Assembly (NCBI GenBank): GCA_937948985.1
Contig: CALFAK010000094.1
Span: 1 to 64,000 of the forward strand
Direction: 5' to 3'
Length of the DNA stretch: 64,000 nucleotides
Source of the DNA: an uncultured Neomegalonema sp.
GTDB lineage: Bacteria; Pseudomonadota; Alphaproteobacteria; Rhodobacterales; Rhodobacteraceae
Shown here: positions 9,074 to 19,243 of the stretch, piece by piece
Layout: every line of letters starts with the position of its first letter
Position numbering within the stretch: position 1 is the stretch's first letter
Translations under genes and position numbers: made by a program
The notes under the pieces: generated by a model
Seen by the model: the letters and a program-made list of their open reading frames with translations, nothing else
Database searches by the model: none
What the model was told of the DNA's origin: nothing

Positions 9074-9081
9074 CTTTGTCG

Positions 9082-9099
9082 CGTCTTTTTAAAGTGACA
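9082..9099. promoter_or_regulatory. PpsR/CrtJ operator 2 upstream of bchC
   Basis: CGTCTTTTTAAAGTGACA has one mismatch (CGT for TGT) to TGT-N12-ACA. The 8-bp gap to site 1 supports it as half of a tandem PpsR operator. It lies about 50 bp upstream of the bchC ATG. Confidence 0.7.
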
Positions 9100-9149
9100 C
9101 TAGGGAGGCGACCTATCACCAAAACGGTGTAAAGGGTCGCGAAAGCTCA

Positions 9150-10091
9150 ATGAGAACAAACGCCATCATCTTTCGTGAACCCGGTGACTTGCGGGTTGAG
9201 GAAATCGCCGTCACCCCGCCGGGTGGACATGAGGTTGTCGTTAAAGCGCATTGGAGCGGTATCAGCTCCGGCACTGAGCGCATGTTGCTGGAAGGTACGA
9301 TGCCACCCTTTCCCGGTATGGGATATCCGCTGGTTCCCGGTTACGAATCTGTGGGGCGCGTAATACAGGCGTCTTCAGAGGGCGGACCCGATGTCGGCGA
9401 TCTGGTTTTTGTGCCCGGTGCGCGCGGTTATGTTGACGCGCTCGGCCTGTTCGGCGCGAGTGCCTCGCATCTGGTGACAAGCGCGTCAAAAGTTGTCCCG
9501 CTGCCTGAAAACCTTGGTGAGCAAGGTACGCTGCTGGCGCTGGCCGCCACCGCGCATCATGCGCTGGCTCTGCGCGGCCCGACGCCAGCGCAACTGATTG
9601 TCGGGCATGGTGTTTTGGGGCGCTTGCTGGCGCGGGTTTCTGTGGCGTTGGGCAATCCGGCCCCGACTGTTTGGGAAGCGAATGCCTCCCGATATGGCGG
9701 CGATGAAGGCTATGACGTGATTGACGGTGCCGACGACCCGATTACGGATTACCGGTGCATTATTGATGCGAGTGGCGATCACGGAATTCTCGACAAGGCC
9801 ATCGCGCGGCTTGGCAAAGGCGGCGAAATCATTCTTGCGGGTTTCTACCGCGAACCGCTGTCGTTTGCATTCCCGCCCGCTTTTATGCGCGAAGCACGCT
9901 TTCGGGTGGCCGCTGAATTTGACCGTTTTGATGTGGACGCTGTGCTGGCGCTGCTGGCGGACGGGCGGTTGAGCCTGGACCGCCTCATCACGCACCGCGC
10001 CGCACCCGATAGTGCGAAAGACGCCTATGATACGGCGTTCAATGACCCTGACTGCTTAAAAATGATCTTGGATTGGAGGGCTTTTTCATGA
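9150..10091 (+). CDS. bchC: 3-hydroxyethyl bacteriochlorophyllide a dehydrogenase
   Basis: A 313-residue medium-chain dehydrogenase-like protein that oxidises the C3 hydroxyethyl group to acetyl in bacteriochlorophyllide a formation. The N-terminal GroES-like half carries SGISSGTERMLLEG and YPLVPGYESVGRV; the central nucleotide-binding part has LIVGHGVLGRLLAR. The typical zinc cysteine cluster of alcohol dehydrogenases is absent, as expected for BchC. The start is ATG 9150, behind the PpsR-controlled promoter. The stop overlaps the bchX ATG (ATGA), so translation is coupled. Confidence 0.95.
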   Translation: MRTNAIIFREPGDLRVEEIAVTPPGGHEVVVKAHWSGISSGTERMLLEGTMPPFPGMGYPLVPGYESVGRVIQASSEGGPDVGDLVFVPGARGYVDALGLFGASASHLVTSASKVVPLPENLGEQGTLLALAATAHHALALRGPTPAQLIVGHGVLGRLLARVSVALGNPAPTVWEANASRYGGDEGYDVIDGADDPITDYRCIIDASGDHGILDKAIARLGKGGEIILAGFYREPLSFAFPPAFMREARFRVAAEFDRFDVDAVLALLADGRLSLDRLITHRAAPDSAKDAYDTAFNDPDCLKMILDWRAFS

Positions 10092-11095
10092 CCGATGGTA
10101 TGGGTGAAATGACCCTTGAGGCCTTTACCGATCAACTGCGCGACGAAGCGATGGTTGAGCCGGATGCCCCTGTGGCGACGGAAGTGACAAAGGAAACGCA
10201 GATCATTGCGATCTACGGCAAGGGCGGCATCGGCAAGAGTTTCACGCTCGCTAACCTCTCCTACATGCTGGCCCAGCAGGGCAAGAAAGTGCTGCTGATC
10301 GGATGTGATCCGAAATCGGATACGACCTCGCTTCTGTTCGGCGGCAAGGCGTGCCCGACCATTTTGGAAACATCTTCGGCCAAGAAGGCGGCGGGTGAGG
10401 AAGTGCATATCGGCGATGTCTGCTTTAAACGCGACGGTGTTTTCGCGATGGAGCTTGGCGGGCCGGAAGTGGGTCGCGGGTGTGGCGGTCGCGGGATTAT
10501 TCACGGGTTTGAGTTGCTCGAAAAGCTGGGCTTTCATGAGTGGGATTTCGATTACGTTCTGCTAGACTTCCTGGGCGATGTGGTCTGCGGCGGGTTCGGC
10601 CTGCCGATCGCACGGGATATGTGCCAAAAAGTGGTCGTTGTCGGCTCCAACGATATGCAATCGCTGTATGTGGCGAATAACGTCTGTTCGGCGGTCCAGT
10701 ATTTCCGCAAATTGGGCGGCAATGTCGGCGTGGCCGGTATGATTATCAACAAGGATGACGGCTCCGGCGAGGCACAAGCCTTTGCAGACGCCGTGGGCAT
10801 CCCTGTCATCGGTTCGATCCCGCAAGATGATGACATCCGCAAGAAAAGCGCAAATTACCAAATCGTCGGCATCCCCGGAGAACGCTGGGGCGATCTGTTT
10901 GAGGGATTGGCCGAAAACCTTGCCGAAGCACCGCCCACCCTGCCCAACCCGCTGGATCAGGACGGTTTGATCGCCTTGTTCGATACAGAGGATACAGGCG
11001 GAGATTTTCAGCTGGAACCCGCATCGGTCGAAGATATGTGCGCGGCGGGGTCCCTGAATAAAGAATCCCTCGAAATCATCTATGATGCGGTTTGA
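10088..11095 (+). CDS. bchX: Chlorophyllide a reductase iron protein subunit X
   Basis: A NifH-like ATPase and electron donor to BchYZ in chlorophyllide a reduction. The P-loop GKGGIGKS is at residues 44-51; the cysteines that bridge the 4Fe-4S cluster between two subunits are Cys132 (VGRGCGGRG) and Cys167 (GDVVCGGFG). The start is ATG 10088 (MTDGMGEM), with GGAGGG 8 bp upstream; the open frame from TTG 10073 is that ribosome site itself. Length is 335 residues, normal for BchX. First of the coupled bchXYZ block. Confidence 0.96.
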   Translation: MTDGMGEMTLEAFTDQLRDEAMVEPDAPVATEVTKETQIIAIYGKGGIGKSFTLANLSYMLAQQGKKVLLIGCDPKSDTTSLLFGGKACPTILETSSAKKAAGEEVHIGDVCFKRDGVFAMELGGPEVGRGCGGRGIIHGFELLEKLGFHEWDFDYVLLDFLGDVVCGGFGLPIARDMCQKVVVVGSNDMQSLYVANNVCSAVQYFRKLGGNVGVAGMIINKDDGSGEAQAFADAVGIPVIGSIPQDDDIRKKSANYQIVGIPGERWGDLFEGLAENLAEAPPTLPNPLDQDGLIALFDTEDTGGDFQLEPASVEDMCAAGSLNKESLEIIYDAV

Positions 11096-11098
11096 ACG

Positions 11099-12631
11099 AT
11101 GGATGGCACACCAATCCTAGATGCCACAAACGAGGCAGACGAGGCGCAAGGCCTCGGCTGTCACGCGGGCGCGGAGCAAATGAAGGCCGCCGCGATTGCA
11201 TCGGGTAAGAAGGAACTGTTGGAAGGTTTTGAAAAAGACTATCCGATGGGTCCGCACGATCAGCCGCAATCGATGTGTCCCGCTTTTGGCAGCTTGCGTG
11301 TGGGTTTGCGGATGCGTCGCGTCGGGACGATCCTGTCAGGGTCGGCCTGTTGCGTGTACGGATTGACCTTCACGTCGCATTTCTACGGCGCGAAGCGCAC
11401 GGTCGGGTATGTGCCGTTCAATTCGGAATCTCTGGTCACCGGAAAGCTGTACGAGGATATCCGCGAAGCGGTCGAGCTGATGGCCGACCCTGAGAAATAC
11501 GACGCCGTCATCATGACCAGCCTTTGCGTGCCGACCGCCTCAGGCGTGCCGCTGCAAATGTTGCCACGCGAAATCAACGGCGTGCGGATCGTCGGCATCG
11601 ATGTACCCGGTTTCGGTATCCCCACCCATGCAGAGGCGAAAGACGTGCTGTCGGGCGCCATGCTCAAACGTGCCCGTGAAGAGGCCGCCGCCGGCCCGGT
11701 GCAAGCACCCCGCGACGGTATCGAGGAACGCCCCAGCGTTTCATTGGTGGGGGAAATGTTCCCGGTCGATCCGATGACCATCGGCGCGATGTTGGAACCA
11801 ATGGGCTTGGCGGCAGGTCCGGTGACGCCCGTGCGTGAGTGGCGGGAATTGTATTCGGCGCTCGACTGCGCGGCGGTGGCCGCAATTCATCCGTTCTACA
11901 CGGCTTCGTTCCGCGAATTCAGCGCCGCCGGGCGACCCATCGTTGGCTCCGCCCCTGTGGGGTATGACGGGACAGATGCTTGGCTTCAGGCCATCGGCAA
12001 GACCTGTAACGTGGCGCAAGATAAAATTGATGCGGTGCGTAACAAGATGCTGCCCGCCATCAAAGGCGCGCTGGCGGCGACACCGATCAAGGGGCGCATT
12101 ACGCTGTCGGGCTATGAAGGGTCCGAATTGCTGGTCGGGCGTCTGCTGGTCGAGAGTGGCGCAGATTTACGGTATGTCGGCACGGCCTGCCCGAAAACGC
12201 CCTACTCCGAGGACGATGCGGAATGGCTGCGCGCGAAAGGCGTGTATGTCCAATATCGCGCCTCGCTGGAGCAGGATATTGCTGCGATGCACGAGTTTCA
12301 GCCTGATTTGGCCATTGGCACAACGCCCGTGGTGCAAAAGGCGAAGGAGATCGCGACACCCGCGCTTTACTTCACTAACCTGATCTCCGCGCGTCCTCTG
12401 ATGGGACCAGCTGGAGCGGGATCATTGGCGCAAGTGATCAACGGAGCCATCGCCAACAAGCCGCGCTTCGACAAAATGACCGCGTTTTTTGAAGGCGTCG
12501 GCACCGGCGATACGGCGGGTGTCTGGGAAGATGTGCCTTCAGATAAATCCGTGGCCTTCCGCAAGAAGAATGCGGCGAAGAATAAGATGTCCAAGAACGC
12601 CGTTGATGCCGGCGAGGCGGTGGGAACATGA
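11099..12631 (+). CDS. bchY: Chlorophyllide a reductase subunit Y
   Basis: A 510-residue NifD/BchN-like catalytic subunit that, with BchZ and BchX, reduces the C7=C8 bond of chlorophyllide a. Characteristic stretches are [29 protein letters not shown] and the C-terminal [16 protein letters not shown]. Cysteines suited to the shared iron-sulfur cluster are present in the N-terminal third. It begins 3 bp after bchX and overlaps bchZ by 4 bp, so the three genes are translationally linked. Confidence 0.95.
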   Translation: MDGTPILDATNEADEAQGLGCHAGAEQMKAAAIASGKKELLEGFEKDYPMGPHDQPQSMCPAFGSLRVGLRMRRVGTILSGSACCVYGLTFTSHFYGAKRTVGYVPFNSESLVTGKLYEDIREAVELMADPEKYDAVIMTSLCVPTASGVPLQMLPREINGVRIVGIDVPGFGIPTHAEAKDVLSGAMLKRAREEAAAGPVQAPRDGIEERPSVSLVGEMFPVDPMTIGAMLEPMGLAAGPVTPVREWRELYSALDCAAVAAIHPFYTASFREFSAAGRPIVGSAPVGYDGTDAWLQAIGKTCNVAQDKIDAVRNKMLPAIKGALAATPIKGRITLSGYEGSELLVGRLLVESGADLRYVGTACPKTPYSEDDAEWLRAKGVYVQYRASLEQDIAAMHEFQPDLAIGTTPVVQKAKEIATPALYFTNLISARPLMGPAGAGSLAQVINGAIANKPRFDKMTAFFEGVGTGDTAGVWEDVPSDKSVAFRKKNAAKNKMSKNAVDAGEAVGT

Positions 12632-14076
12632 CCCTCGTACTCGATCACGACCGCGCGGGCGGTTACTGGGGTTCAGTCTACGCCTTCACGGCGATCAAGG
12701 GCTTGCAAGTTATCATTGACGGCCCTGTCGGGTGCGAGAACCTGCCTGTCACTTCGGTCCTGCACTACACCGACGGTCTGCCTCCGCATGAACTACCCAT
12801 CGTTGTGACGGGTCTGGGCGAGGAGGAACTGGGCCAGCACGGGACCGAAGGCGCAATGCGCCGCTCGCGCAAAGTGCTTGATCCCGACCTGCCCGCTGTC
12901 GTCGTTACCGGATCGATTGCCGAGATGATCGGTGGCGGTGTGACGCCGGAGGGATCGAATATCGTGCGCTTCCTGCCCCGCACCATCGACGAAGATCAGT
13001 GGCAAAGTGCCGACCGCGCTTTGAAATGGCTGTGGACGGAATACGGGACCAAGAAAGTTCGTGCGCCAAAGCCCCGCAAGGAAGGCGCGAAGCCGAAGGT
13101 TAACATTATCGGCCCTATGTATGGCACGTTCAATATGCCGTCTGATCTGGCGGAAATCCGCCGACTGGTCGAAGGCATCGGAGCGGAAATCAATGTAGTC
13201 TTTCCGCTCGGCTCACACCTTGCCGACGTGAAGAAGCTGGCCGATGCGGAAGTGAACATCTGCATGTACCGCGAATTCGGGCGGCTGCTGTGCGAAACGC
13301 TGGAGCGCCCTTACCTGCAAGCGCCCATAGGCATCCACTCGACCACCGCGTTCCTCGAAAAGCTGGGCGAATTGCTGGAGATTGATCCGCAACCTTTCAT
13401 TCAGCGCGAGAAGCACACGACGCTGAAACCGATGTGGGATCTGTGGCGCTCGGTCACGCAAGATTTCTTCGGTACAGCCAGTTTTGCCATCGTCGCAACG
13501 GAGACTTATGAGCGCGGAGTGCGCAATTTTCTCGAAGAGGAAATGGGCCTGCCCTGCACGTTCAGTTTTCAACGCCGCCCCGGCGTGAAGCCTGACAATG
13601 ATGCGATCCGTGCAGCGATCAAGGATACGCCACCGCTGATCATGTTCGGCTCGTATAACGAGCGGATGTATATGGCGGAGACGGGATGCAAGGCAATCTA
13701 CGTGCCCGCCTCCTTCCCCGGCGCGATCATCCGGCGACATACGGGGACGCCGATGATGGGCTATTCGGGTGCTACGTGGGCGATTCAGGAAGTATGCAAC
13801 GGGCTGTTCGATGCCCTGTTCAACATCCTGCCGCTGGGCACTGAACTCGACAAAATCGATGCGACATTGTCGCGGGATCGGGTCGATCTGCCGTGGAGCG
13901 TGGAAGCGAAAGCGCAACTCGACGCGCTGGTCGAACGCGAGCCTGTGCTGGTGCGGATCTCGGCGGCAAAGAAAATGCGCGATGCGACCGAAGCGATTGC
14001 ACGACGTGCAGGCGCGAAACAGGTCGAGATTGAACACTTGGAAACCACAAACAGAACCGTGGAACACGCGGCCTGA
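12628..14076 (+). CDS. bchZ: Chlorophyllide a reductase subunit Z
   Basis: A 482-residue NifK/BchB-like partner of BchY. The N-terminal [33 protein letters not shown] is the BchZ signature with the cluster-binding Cys; a further match is [23 protein letters not shown]. It completes the chlorophyllide oxidoreductase. The ATG overlaps the bchY stop. The end of bchZ runs into the pufQ leader, where the puf promoter often lies in related bacteria; no exact TGTN12ACA was noticed there. Confidence 0.95.
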   Translation: MTLVLDHDRAGGYWGSVYAFTAIKGLQVIIDGPVGCENLPVTSVLHYTDGLPPHELPIVVTGLGEEELGQHGTEGAMRRSRKVLDPDLPAVVVTGSIAEMIGGGVTPEGSNIVRFLPRTIDEDQWQSADRALKWLWTEYGTKKVRAPKPRKEGAKPKVNIIGPMYGTFNMPSDLAEIRRLVEGIGAEINVVFPLGSHLADVKKLADAEVNICMYREFGRLLCETLERPYLQAPIGIHSTTAFLEKLGELLEIDPQPFIQREKHTTLKPMWDLWRSVTQDFFGTASFAIVATETYERGVRNFLEEEMGLPCTFSFQRRPGVKPDNDAIRAAIKDTPPLIMFGSYNERMYMAETGCKAIYVPASFPGAIIRRHTGTPMMGYSGATWAIQEVCNGLFDALFNILPLGTELDKIDATLSRDRVDLPWSVEAKAQLDALVEREPVLVRISAAKKMRDATEAIARRAGAKQVEIEHLETTNRTVEHAA

Positions 14077-14122
14077 TGAAACAGGCTGATCATCAGATCA
14101 GCTACGAGGAGGAGACGGCGAT

Positions 14123-14341
14123 ATGGCATTTGTACAATCCGAGCCACGCAGAGCGAACCGGGAAAACTTCTGGGATCGTTTTGAATACCGCTTCATCTGG
14201 AGCGTCGTGTTCGCTTTCAGCATGGTGGCGACGCCTGTTAAGCGCGCCCTTGGCAAGAATTCCAGCGAAGCAGGGCAATCGATTGTCGCGGAAGCGAAAT
14301 CAATGGCTCACACCGCCGCCGGCTATGCATTTCAGCGATAG
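14123..14341 (+). CDS. pufQ: PufQ-like small membrane protein
   Basis: A 72-residue protein between bchZ and pufB, exactly where PufQ is encoded in Rhodobacter and Roseobacter clusters. It has one hydrophobic segment, FIWSVVFAFSMVATPV (about residues 24-39), flanked by Arg-rich ends, compatible with the PufQ topology. PufQ affects pigment delivery and complex assembly. The start is ATG 14123 with AGGAGGAG about 10 bp upstream. Sequence identity to known PufQ is low as far as I can judge, so the name rests mainly on position, size and topology. Confidence 0.65.
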   Translation: MAFVQSEPRRANRENFWDRFEYRFIWSVVFAFSMVATPVKRALGKNSSEAGQSIVAEAKSMAHTAAGYAFQR

Positions 14342-14457
14342 CGGCACCCCGGTTTATCGGACGTAAACCCGATGAAACGCCGGATCAACTGTTCACAGTC
14401 GTTTCGGCACACCCTGCTGCGGGGGTTCCGCAGTAACTAGACTAGGAGGGAACGTTC

Positions 14458-14670
14458 ATGGCTGACGTCTCACTTTCGGGTCTGACCGAGCACGAAGCTC
14501 AGGAGTACCACAAGTACTTCATCCAGGGATTCATGATATTCACGGCGGTTGCTACCGTGGCGCATATCCTGGTCTGGATGTGGCGCCCGTGGATTCCCGG
14601 CGACGAAGGTTACGCGGCGCTTAACAGCGCAACGGAAACTGCCTCGGCACTCCTGACAATGATCGCATAG
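14458..14670 (+). CDS. pufB: Light-harvesting 1 beta polypeptide
   Basis: A 70-residue antenna subunit with cytoplasmic start [17 protein letters not shown], one transmembrane helix, the bacteriochlorophyll-ligand His36 (VAHILVW) and the conserved C-terminal WMWRPW. A strong AGGAGGG lies before the ATG. The C-terminus extends about 25 residues beyond RPW, longer than the usual LH1 beta (about 47-50 residues), ending [17 protein letters not shown]. It is the first structural gene of the puf operon. Confidence 0.96.
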   Translation: MADVSLSGLTEHEAQEYHKYFIQGFMIFTAVATVAHILVWMWRPWIPGDEGYAALNSATETASALLTMIA

Positions 14671-14680
14671 GGGAAAAGGC

Positions 14681-14875
14681 ATGTGGAGAATATGGCTACT
14701 ATTTGATCCCCGCCGTGTGCTTGTCGCTATGGCGGTTGGACTGTTCAGCTTGGCAATCTTGATTCACTTCATTTTGCTGAGCACGGATCGCTTCAACTGG
14801 CTTGAAGGCGCCGCCACTACGGCAAGCCTTGAGCAATCGATCTCAACAGTTGAGCGGACAACTCTACTCGGCTGA
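14681..14875 (+). CDS. pufA: Light-harvesting 1 alpha polypeptide
   Basis: A 64-residue antenna subunit. It starts [16 protein letters not shown], followed by a single transmembrane helix with ligand His29 ([18 protein letters not shown]), all typical of LH1 alpha. It lies 10 bp after pufB, with a GGGGAAAAGG ribosome site. It pairs with PufB to form the ring around the reaction centre. A stem-loop follows at once. Confidence 0.96.
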   Translation: MWRIWLLFDPRRVLVAMAVGLFSLAILIHFILLSTDRFNWLEGAATTASLEQSISTVERTTLLG

Positions 14876-14883
14876 CAAAGACA

Positions 14884-14914
14884 TGACGGCGGGCGGGCTC
14901 TCTGGCCGCCGTCA
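14884..14914 (+). other. Intercistronic mRNA stem-loop between pufA and pufL
   Basis: A perfect 9-bp inverted repeat (TGACGGCGG ... CCGCCGTCA) with a 13-nt loop starts 9 bp after the pufA stop. In Rhodobacter, stem-loops at this place stabilise the pufBA segment and give antenna mRNA in excess over reaction-centre mRNA. There is no T-run, so a processing or stability element is more likely than a terminator. Confidence 0.75.
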
Positions 14915-14966
14915 ATCAATAAACGAAAATCGCGACCGCGCGTGACGCTATCTGGAGGGGTCGGCA

Positions 14967-15812
14967 ATGGCATTACTCAGTTTTGAACGAAAATACCGCG
15001 TGCGGGGAGGAACGCTCCTCGGCGGTGATCTTTTCGATTTTTGGGTCGGCCCGTTTTACGTGGGCTTTTTCGGGATCACGACGCTGTTCTTTGCCATTTT
15101 GGGCACGGCGCTGATTATCTATGGCGCGGCCATCGGGCCGACCTGGAATATCTGGCGCATATCGATTGCACCGCCTGATCTGAGTTACGGTCTGGCGCTC
15201 GCACCTCTCGCTGAGGGCGGGCTGTGGCAGATCATCACGATCTGTGCAATCGGGGCATTCGGCTCTTGGGCGCTGCGGGAAGTGGAAATCTGCCGCAAAC
15301 TGGGCATGGGTTTTCATGTACCCTTCGCTTTCAGCGTCGCGGTCTTCGCATACGTAACACTCGTTGTGATCCGCCCTGTGCTAATGGGCGCCTGGGGGCA
15401 CGGATTTCCGTATGGGATTTTCAGTCACCTCGATTGGGTATCGAATGTCGGGTACCAATACCTGCATTTCCACTACAATCCGGCGCATATGCTGGCGGTT
15501 TCACTGTTCTTCACGACGACCATGGCTCTGTCACTGCATGGTGGTCTGATCCTATCGGCGGCAAATCCCGGACGCAAAAGCGGGTGGACCAACGAGCAGA
15601 AGGAAGTGAAGACACCCGAATACGAAGACACATTCTTCCGTGACACCATCGGTTACTCCGTCGGCGCACTCGGCATTCACCGCGTCGGCCTGCTTCTCGC
15701 GCTTAACGCGGGGTTCTGGAGTGCGATCTGCATCGTTATCAGCGGCCCGTTCTGGAATGAAGGCTGGCCACAATGGTGGGCCTGGTGGCTCAACCTGCCA
15801 ATCTGGAGCTAG
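14967..15812 (+). CDS. pufL: Photosynthetic reaction centre L subunit
   Basis: A 281-residue protein with five transmembrane helices that holds the special pair, accessory bacteriochlorophyll, bacteriopheophytin and QA/QB sites with PufM. Hallmarks are [35 protein letters not shown] at the N-terminus, [30 protein letters not shown] around the pigment and metal histidines, and [18 protein letters not shown]. The start is ATG 14967, behind GGAGGGG. pufM starts 5 bp downstream. Confidence 0.97.
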   Translation: MALLSFERKYRVRGGTLLGGDLFDFWVGPFYVGFFGITTLFFAILGTALIIYGAAIGPTWNIWRISIAPPDLSYGLALAPLAEGGLWQIITICAIGAFGSWALREVEICRKLGMGFHVPFAFSVAVFAYVTLVVIRPVLMGAWGHGFPYGIFSHLDWVSNVGYQYLHFHYNPAHMLAVSLFFTTTMALSLHGGLILSAANPGRKSGWTNEQKEVKTPEYEDTFFRDTIGYSVGALGIHRVGLLLALNAGFWSAICIVISGPFWNEGWPQWWAWWLNLPIWS

Positions 15813-15817
15813 AAACA

Positions 15818-16798
15818 ATGCCAGAATATCAAAACATCTTCACGGCGATCCAGGTTCGCGGGCATCTCGAAGAGGGTATACCGCTGCCGAAAGGTGACGC
15901 TGATCGCTCCGGCAAGCCATTCCATAATTATTGGCTCGGCAAAATCGGTAATGCCCAGATTGGACCGATCTATCTTGGCTTTCTGGGGTCCGTTTCCCTT
16001 TTCTGCGGCTTGGTGGCCTTCCTGATTATCGGGCTTAATATGCTCGCATCGGTTGGATGGGATCCTATTCAATTCGTGCGTCAGCTGTTCTGGCTGGGAC
16101 TGGAACCACCGGGGCCGGAATGGGGCTTTCGCATTATCCCACCGCTTAACCAAGGTGGTTGGTGGATCATCGCGGGCTTCTTCCTGACCGTTTCAGTGCT
16201 GCTCTGGTGGGTACGGATGTATCGTCGGGCGGTGCAACTGGGCCTTGGAACGCATGTGCCTTGGGCTTTTGCGGGAGCGATCTTCCTGTTCCTCGTTCTG
16301 GGCTTCATCCGCCCGCTGTTGATGGGAAGTTGGGCTGAGGCCGTACCGTTCGGCATCTTCCCGCATCTCGACTGGACGGCGGCGTTTTCGATCCGCTACG
16401 GCAATCTCTATTACAACCCGTTCCACTGCCTTTCGATCGTCTTCCTTTATGGCTCGGTCCTGCTGTTCGCAATGCACGGGGCGACCATTCTGGCGGTCAG
16501 CCGTTACGGCGGCGAACGTGAATTGGAGCAGATTACTGATCGTGGCACGGCCTCTGAACGCGCTGCCCTATTCTGGCGCTGGACGATGGGTTTCAACGCG
16601 ACGATGGAGTCGGTACACCGTTGGGCGTGGTGGTTTGCTGTTCTGACGCCAGTTACGGGCGCGATCGGTATCCTGCTGACCGGAACGGTGGTCGATAACT
16701 GGTATCTGTGGGGCATCAAACATGGCATCGTCGCGCCATTGCCCGATCTTTATCCAACCGTGGTTGATCCGGCGGTTGCCGCAGGGGGTGTGCAATGA
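15818..16798 (+). CDS. pufM: Photosynthetic reaction centre M subunit
   Basis: A 326-residue, five-helix reaction-centre subunit. It starts [15 protein letters not shown] at ATG 15818, 5 bp after pufL; the longer open frame from 15773 overlaps pufL and is rejected. Typical blocks are [29 protein letters not shown] and [37 protein letters not shown], containing the non-haem iron and special-pair histidines. Its stop overlaps the pufC ATG. Confidence 0.97.
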   Translation: MPEYQNIFTAIQVRGHLEEGIPLPKGDADRSGKPFHNYWLGKIGNAQIGPIYLGFLGSVSLFCGLVAFLIIGLNMLASVGWDPIQFVRQLFWLGLEPPGPEWGFRIIPPLNQGGWWIIAGFFLTVSVLLWWVRMYRRAVQLGLGTHVPWAFAGAIFLFLVLGFIRPLLMGSWAEAVPFGIFPHLDWTAAFSIRYGNLYYNPFHCLSIVFLYGSVLLFAMHGATILAVSRYGGERELEQITDRGTASERAALFWRWTMGFNATMESVHRWAWWFAVLTPVTGAIGILLTGTVVDNWYLWGIKHGIVAPLPDLYPTVVDPAVAAGGVQ

Positions 16799-17850
16799 AT
16801 TTCGCTCTTCCTTTCGCTATAGCGGGGGCAACCCTGCTCGGTATCGCCAGTGTTGTCGGGGTTGACTGGGACGCGCCGCCTGTTGAGACGGAGCAGGTCG
16901 GGTATCGCGGGACCGGCATGTATGTGACCAAAGACGCGGCTGAAGCAGCGGCCGGGCGGGCGAATAACGTGGTCCCCGAATCCCCTTGGGAGGCGGACCC
17001 CGAAGGGGATCGCGCCAGTGAAGTCTATGAAAACGTTCAGGTTCTAGGACATCTGTCAGAAGATCAGTTCGATCAGTTCATGGCCTCGATCACCGAGTGG
17101 GTCTCACCGGAGGCGAGCTGTGAATACTGCCACAACCTCGAAAACATGGCGTCTGATGAGGTCTATACCAAGATCGTCGCGCGCCGGATGATCCAGATGA
17201 ACCAAGCCATCAACGTCGATTGGACGGCCCATGTTGGTGACACCGGGGTGACATGTTACACCTGTCACAGGGGTAATCCGGTGCCAGAAGAGGTATGGTA
17301 TCGCGACATAGAACCCAAAAAAGCCAGCAGAGGCTATCGCGGTGGTCAGAACGTCGCGGCGATGTTCGGTGGTAACAGTTCGCTGCCACAAAACGCGCTC
17401 GAGGACTATCTGCTCGGTGATGAGGAAATCCGTGTTCACGCCGATACCGCTCTACCCACGGGTGCGCAAAAGGCGACAACCAAGGAGACGGAGAACACTT
17501 GGTCGCTGATGATGCATATGTCTGAATCGCTGGGCGCAAATTGTGTGACCTGTCACAACAGCCGCGCGTTCAACGATTGGGATCAAAGCCCGCCACAACG
17601 TGTCACCGCTTGGCACGGCATCCGTATGGCGCGTGAGTTGAACGTTGATTACATGGTCGGCCTGACGCCACTCTTCCCGAAGGATGAAGTTCATCTGGGA
17701 CCGGAAGGTGATGTGCTGAAAATCGGTTGTTCGACATGCCATAACGGGGTTCAAAAACCGCTCTACGGCGAGTCGATGATGGGCGAATACGGTGCGTCGC
17801 TCGGAGAGAAGAGCAATACGGACGTGCCAGACTACGGCGCTTCAAACTGA
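16795..17850 (+). CDS. pufC: Reaction-centre tetraheme cytochrome c subunit
   Basis: A 351-residue periplasmic electron donor to the photo-oxidised special pair. Four CxxCH haem sites are intact: CEYCH 109-113, CYTCH 154-158, CVTCH 250-254 and CSTCH 312-316, with Met ligands upstream of the first three. The N-terminus ([24 protein letters not shown]) is a hydrophobic anchor with no lipobox cysteine, so it is probably held by an uncleaved helix rather than lipid. It ends the puf operon. No pufX is present; PufC-type centres often lack it. Confidence 0.97.
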   Translation: MNFALPFAIAGATLLGIASVVGVDWDAPPVETEQVGYRGTGMYVTKDAAEAAAGRANNVVPESPWEADPEGDRASEVYENVQVLGHLSEDQFDQFMASITEWVSPEASCEYCHNLENMASDEVYTKIVARRMIQMNQAINVDWTAHVGDTGVTCYTCHRGNPVPEEVWYRDIEPKKASRGYRGGQNVAAMFGGNSSLPQNALEDYLLGDEEIRVHADTALPTGAQKATTKETENTWSLMMHMSESLGANCVTCHNSRAFNDWDQSPPQRVTAWHGIRMARELNVDYMVGLTPLFPKDEVHLGPEGDVLKIGCSTCHNGVQKPLYGESMMGEYGASLGEKSNTDVPDYGASN

Positions 17851-17870
17851 TAAATGTGCTCCTGAAATGC

Positions 17871-17903
17871 AAAAAGGCCTCGCTCCTGCGGGGCCTTTTT
17901 TTT
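17871..17903 (+). terminator. Intrinsic terminator of the puf operon
   Basis: A-rich flank, then AAAGGCC-t-CG ... CG-g-GGCCTTT with a short loop, then a run of eight T residues, 20 bp after the pufC stop. This is a classical rho-independent terminator and marks the edge of the first photosynthesis block. Confidence 0.93.
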
Positions 17904-17935
17904 ACACATAAAACGAATGATAGGAGACGCCCCCG

Positions 17936-18712
17936 ATGGATAATCTGCTCTACGAAGTTAAAGACGGCATCGGTTGGCTGACCATGAACCGCCCCGACCA
18001 GCGCAATGCGCTGACCTTTGCGATGTATGCGGGAATCGCCGAAATCTGCGCCGCTGTGCCCGAAGACGGGTCAGTCAAAGCCATCGTCATGCGCGGTGCG
18101 GGCGGGCGGGCGTTTGCCGCCGGGACGGATATGACCGAGTTTCGCGGCTTCTCCGAACCACAACAAGCGCTTGATTACGAGAAAAACTCGGACGCCGTTT
18201 TCACCGCCATTGAACGCTGCGCCGTGCCCACAATTGCCGCCATCACGGGCGCGTGCACGGGTGGCGGCGGCGCAATTGCCGCCTGTTGTGATCTGCGGAT
18301 CACCGATGCACGGCTGAAATTCGGCTTTCCCATCGCCCGCACCTTGGGCAATTGTCTGTCTATCGCCAATCTTGCGCGTTTGTCGGCACTGATGGGACAG
18401 GGGCGGGTGCGCGAGATGCTGTTCACCGCGCGTTTGATCGAAGCCGAGGAAGCCCTCGCGATTGGCCTTGTCTCAGAAATCATGCCGGATGCGGACGCCG
18501 TGATCGCCCGCGCGGAAGAATTGGCCGCACAACTGGCAACCCACGCCCCGCTTACCTTACGCGCGACAAAGGAAGCCCTGCGTCGCTTGCGCCTCGACGG
18601 CCCCGGCGCTGAAGACGCCGATCTGGTCACGTCTTGCTATATGAGCGCTGATTTCAAGGAGGGGATGGAAGCGTTCCTCGGCAAACGCAAACCCGATTGG
18701 AAAGGGTCGTAA
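17936..18712 (+). CDS. Enoyl-CoA hydratase/isomerase-family protein
   Basis: A 258-residue crotonase-fold protein. The first oxyanion-hole region is GGRAFAAGTDMTEF and the second ACTGGGGAIAACCDLRI. The usual catalytic acid segment (FGxPE-x-LG) reads FGFPIARTLGNCLS here, so the second catalytic Glu of classic hydratases is missing and another crotonase reaction (isomerase, hydrolase or lyase) is possible. GGAG ribosome site before ATG 17936. It is the first gene after the puf terminator and is followed by transporter debris. Confidence 0.85.
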   Translation: MDNLLYEVKDGIGWLTMNRPDQRNALTFAMYAGIAEICAAVPEDGSVKAIVMRGAGGRAFAAGTDMTEFRGFSEPQQALDYEKNSDAVFTAIERCAVPTIAAITGACTGGGGAIAACCDLRITDARLKFGFPIARTLGNCLSIANLARLSALMGQGRVREMLFTARLIEAEEALAIGLVSEIMPDADAVIARAEELAAQLATHAPLTLRATKEALRRLRLDGPGAEDADLVTSCYMSADFKEGMEAFLGKRKPDWKGS

Positions 18713-18730
18713 ACCCGGCCCACAGGTTTT

Positions 18731-19005
18731 CCCGGCGGCGGCGGCAAAGCCGTCGGCTATCTGATCGAGAACGCGGAAGCCAACGCGGCACGCTGATGGT
18801 CAACTCGACACCCATCGTGATCCGCTCGCTGACCAAAGTATTCCCGCAGAACTTCCGCGATCTGACGCTGGTTGCCGGTACAATCGGCGATTACGCGGCG
18901 ATTGATGTGGGCAAAGACAGCGATATCGGCTCGATGGATGATTTCATGGCCGCCTATAAGAAAGACCCGAGCAAAGTTGCGGTTGGCGGCGGCGGGGTAT
19001 CCATT
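18731..19005 (+). pseudogene. Remnant of tctC (tripartite tricarboxylate transporter binding protein)
   Basis: Two adjoining pieces in different frames read like a TctC/Bug solute-binding protein: PGGGGKAVGYLIENAEANA, then (after a frame change near 18790) LMVNSTPIVIRSL, LTLVAGTIGDYAAIDVGKDSDIGSMDDF and KKDPSKVAVGGG. The N-terminus with its signal peptide and everything after VAVGGG are missing. This is a decayed fragment and not a functional gene. Confidence 0.75.
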
Positions 19006-19068
19006 TCTCAAAACGCTTTGGCATTCGCAATCGCTTCGATCAAATCGTCAAGACTTGCGGATGTATGG

Positions 19069-19090
19069 ATTCCCCGCCTGCGCGGGGAAT
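19069..19090. repeat. Short palindromic repeat (REP-like)
   Basis: A perfect 9-bp inverted repeat (ATTCCCCGC-CTGC-GCGGGGAAT), followed by GACA. It has the form of the small dispersed 'ATTCCC ... GGGAAT' palindromes common in proteobacterial intergenic DNA. It sits inside the transporter debris, at the junction of the tctC and tctB fragments. A weaker look-alike (TCCCC-GCTTGCGT-GGGGA) lies at 22546-22562. Confidence 0.55.
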
Positions 19091-19124
19091 GACAACGCTT
19101 TTTCGCATAGACTGGAAATCCCTC

Positions 19125-19243
19125 ATGGCGCTCGACCGCTGGATTGCCCTCATCTTTCTGCTGATCTGCCTCGTCTACGGCTACATCGCATTCTTCTCTA
19201 TGGATGCGGCGTTGCCGCCGTTCATGAAGCGCAACCCGATTTG
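19125..19243 (+). pseudogene. Remnant of tctB (small membrane subunit), N-terminal part
   Basis: ATG 19125 opens MALDRWIALIFLLICLVYGY and continues AFFSMDAALPPFMKRNPI, which resembles the first helix of the small TctB subunit of a tripartite tricarboxylate transporter. The frame is then cut off and no further helices follow. Confidence 0.65.
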
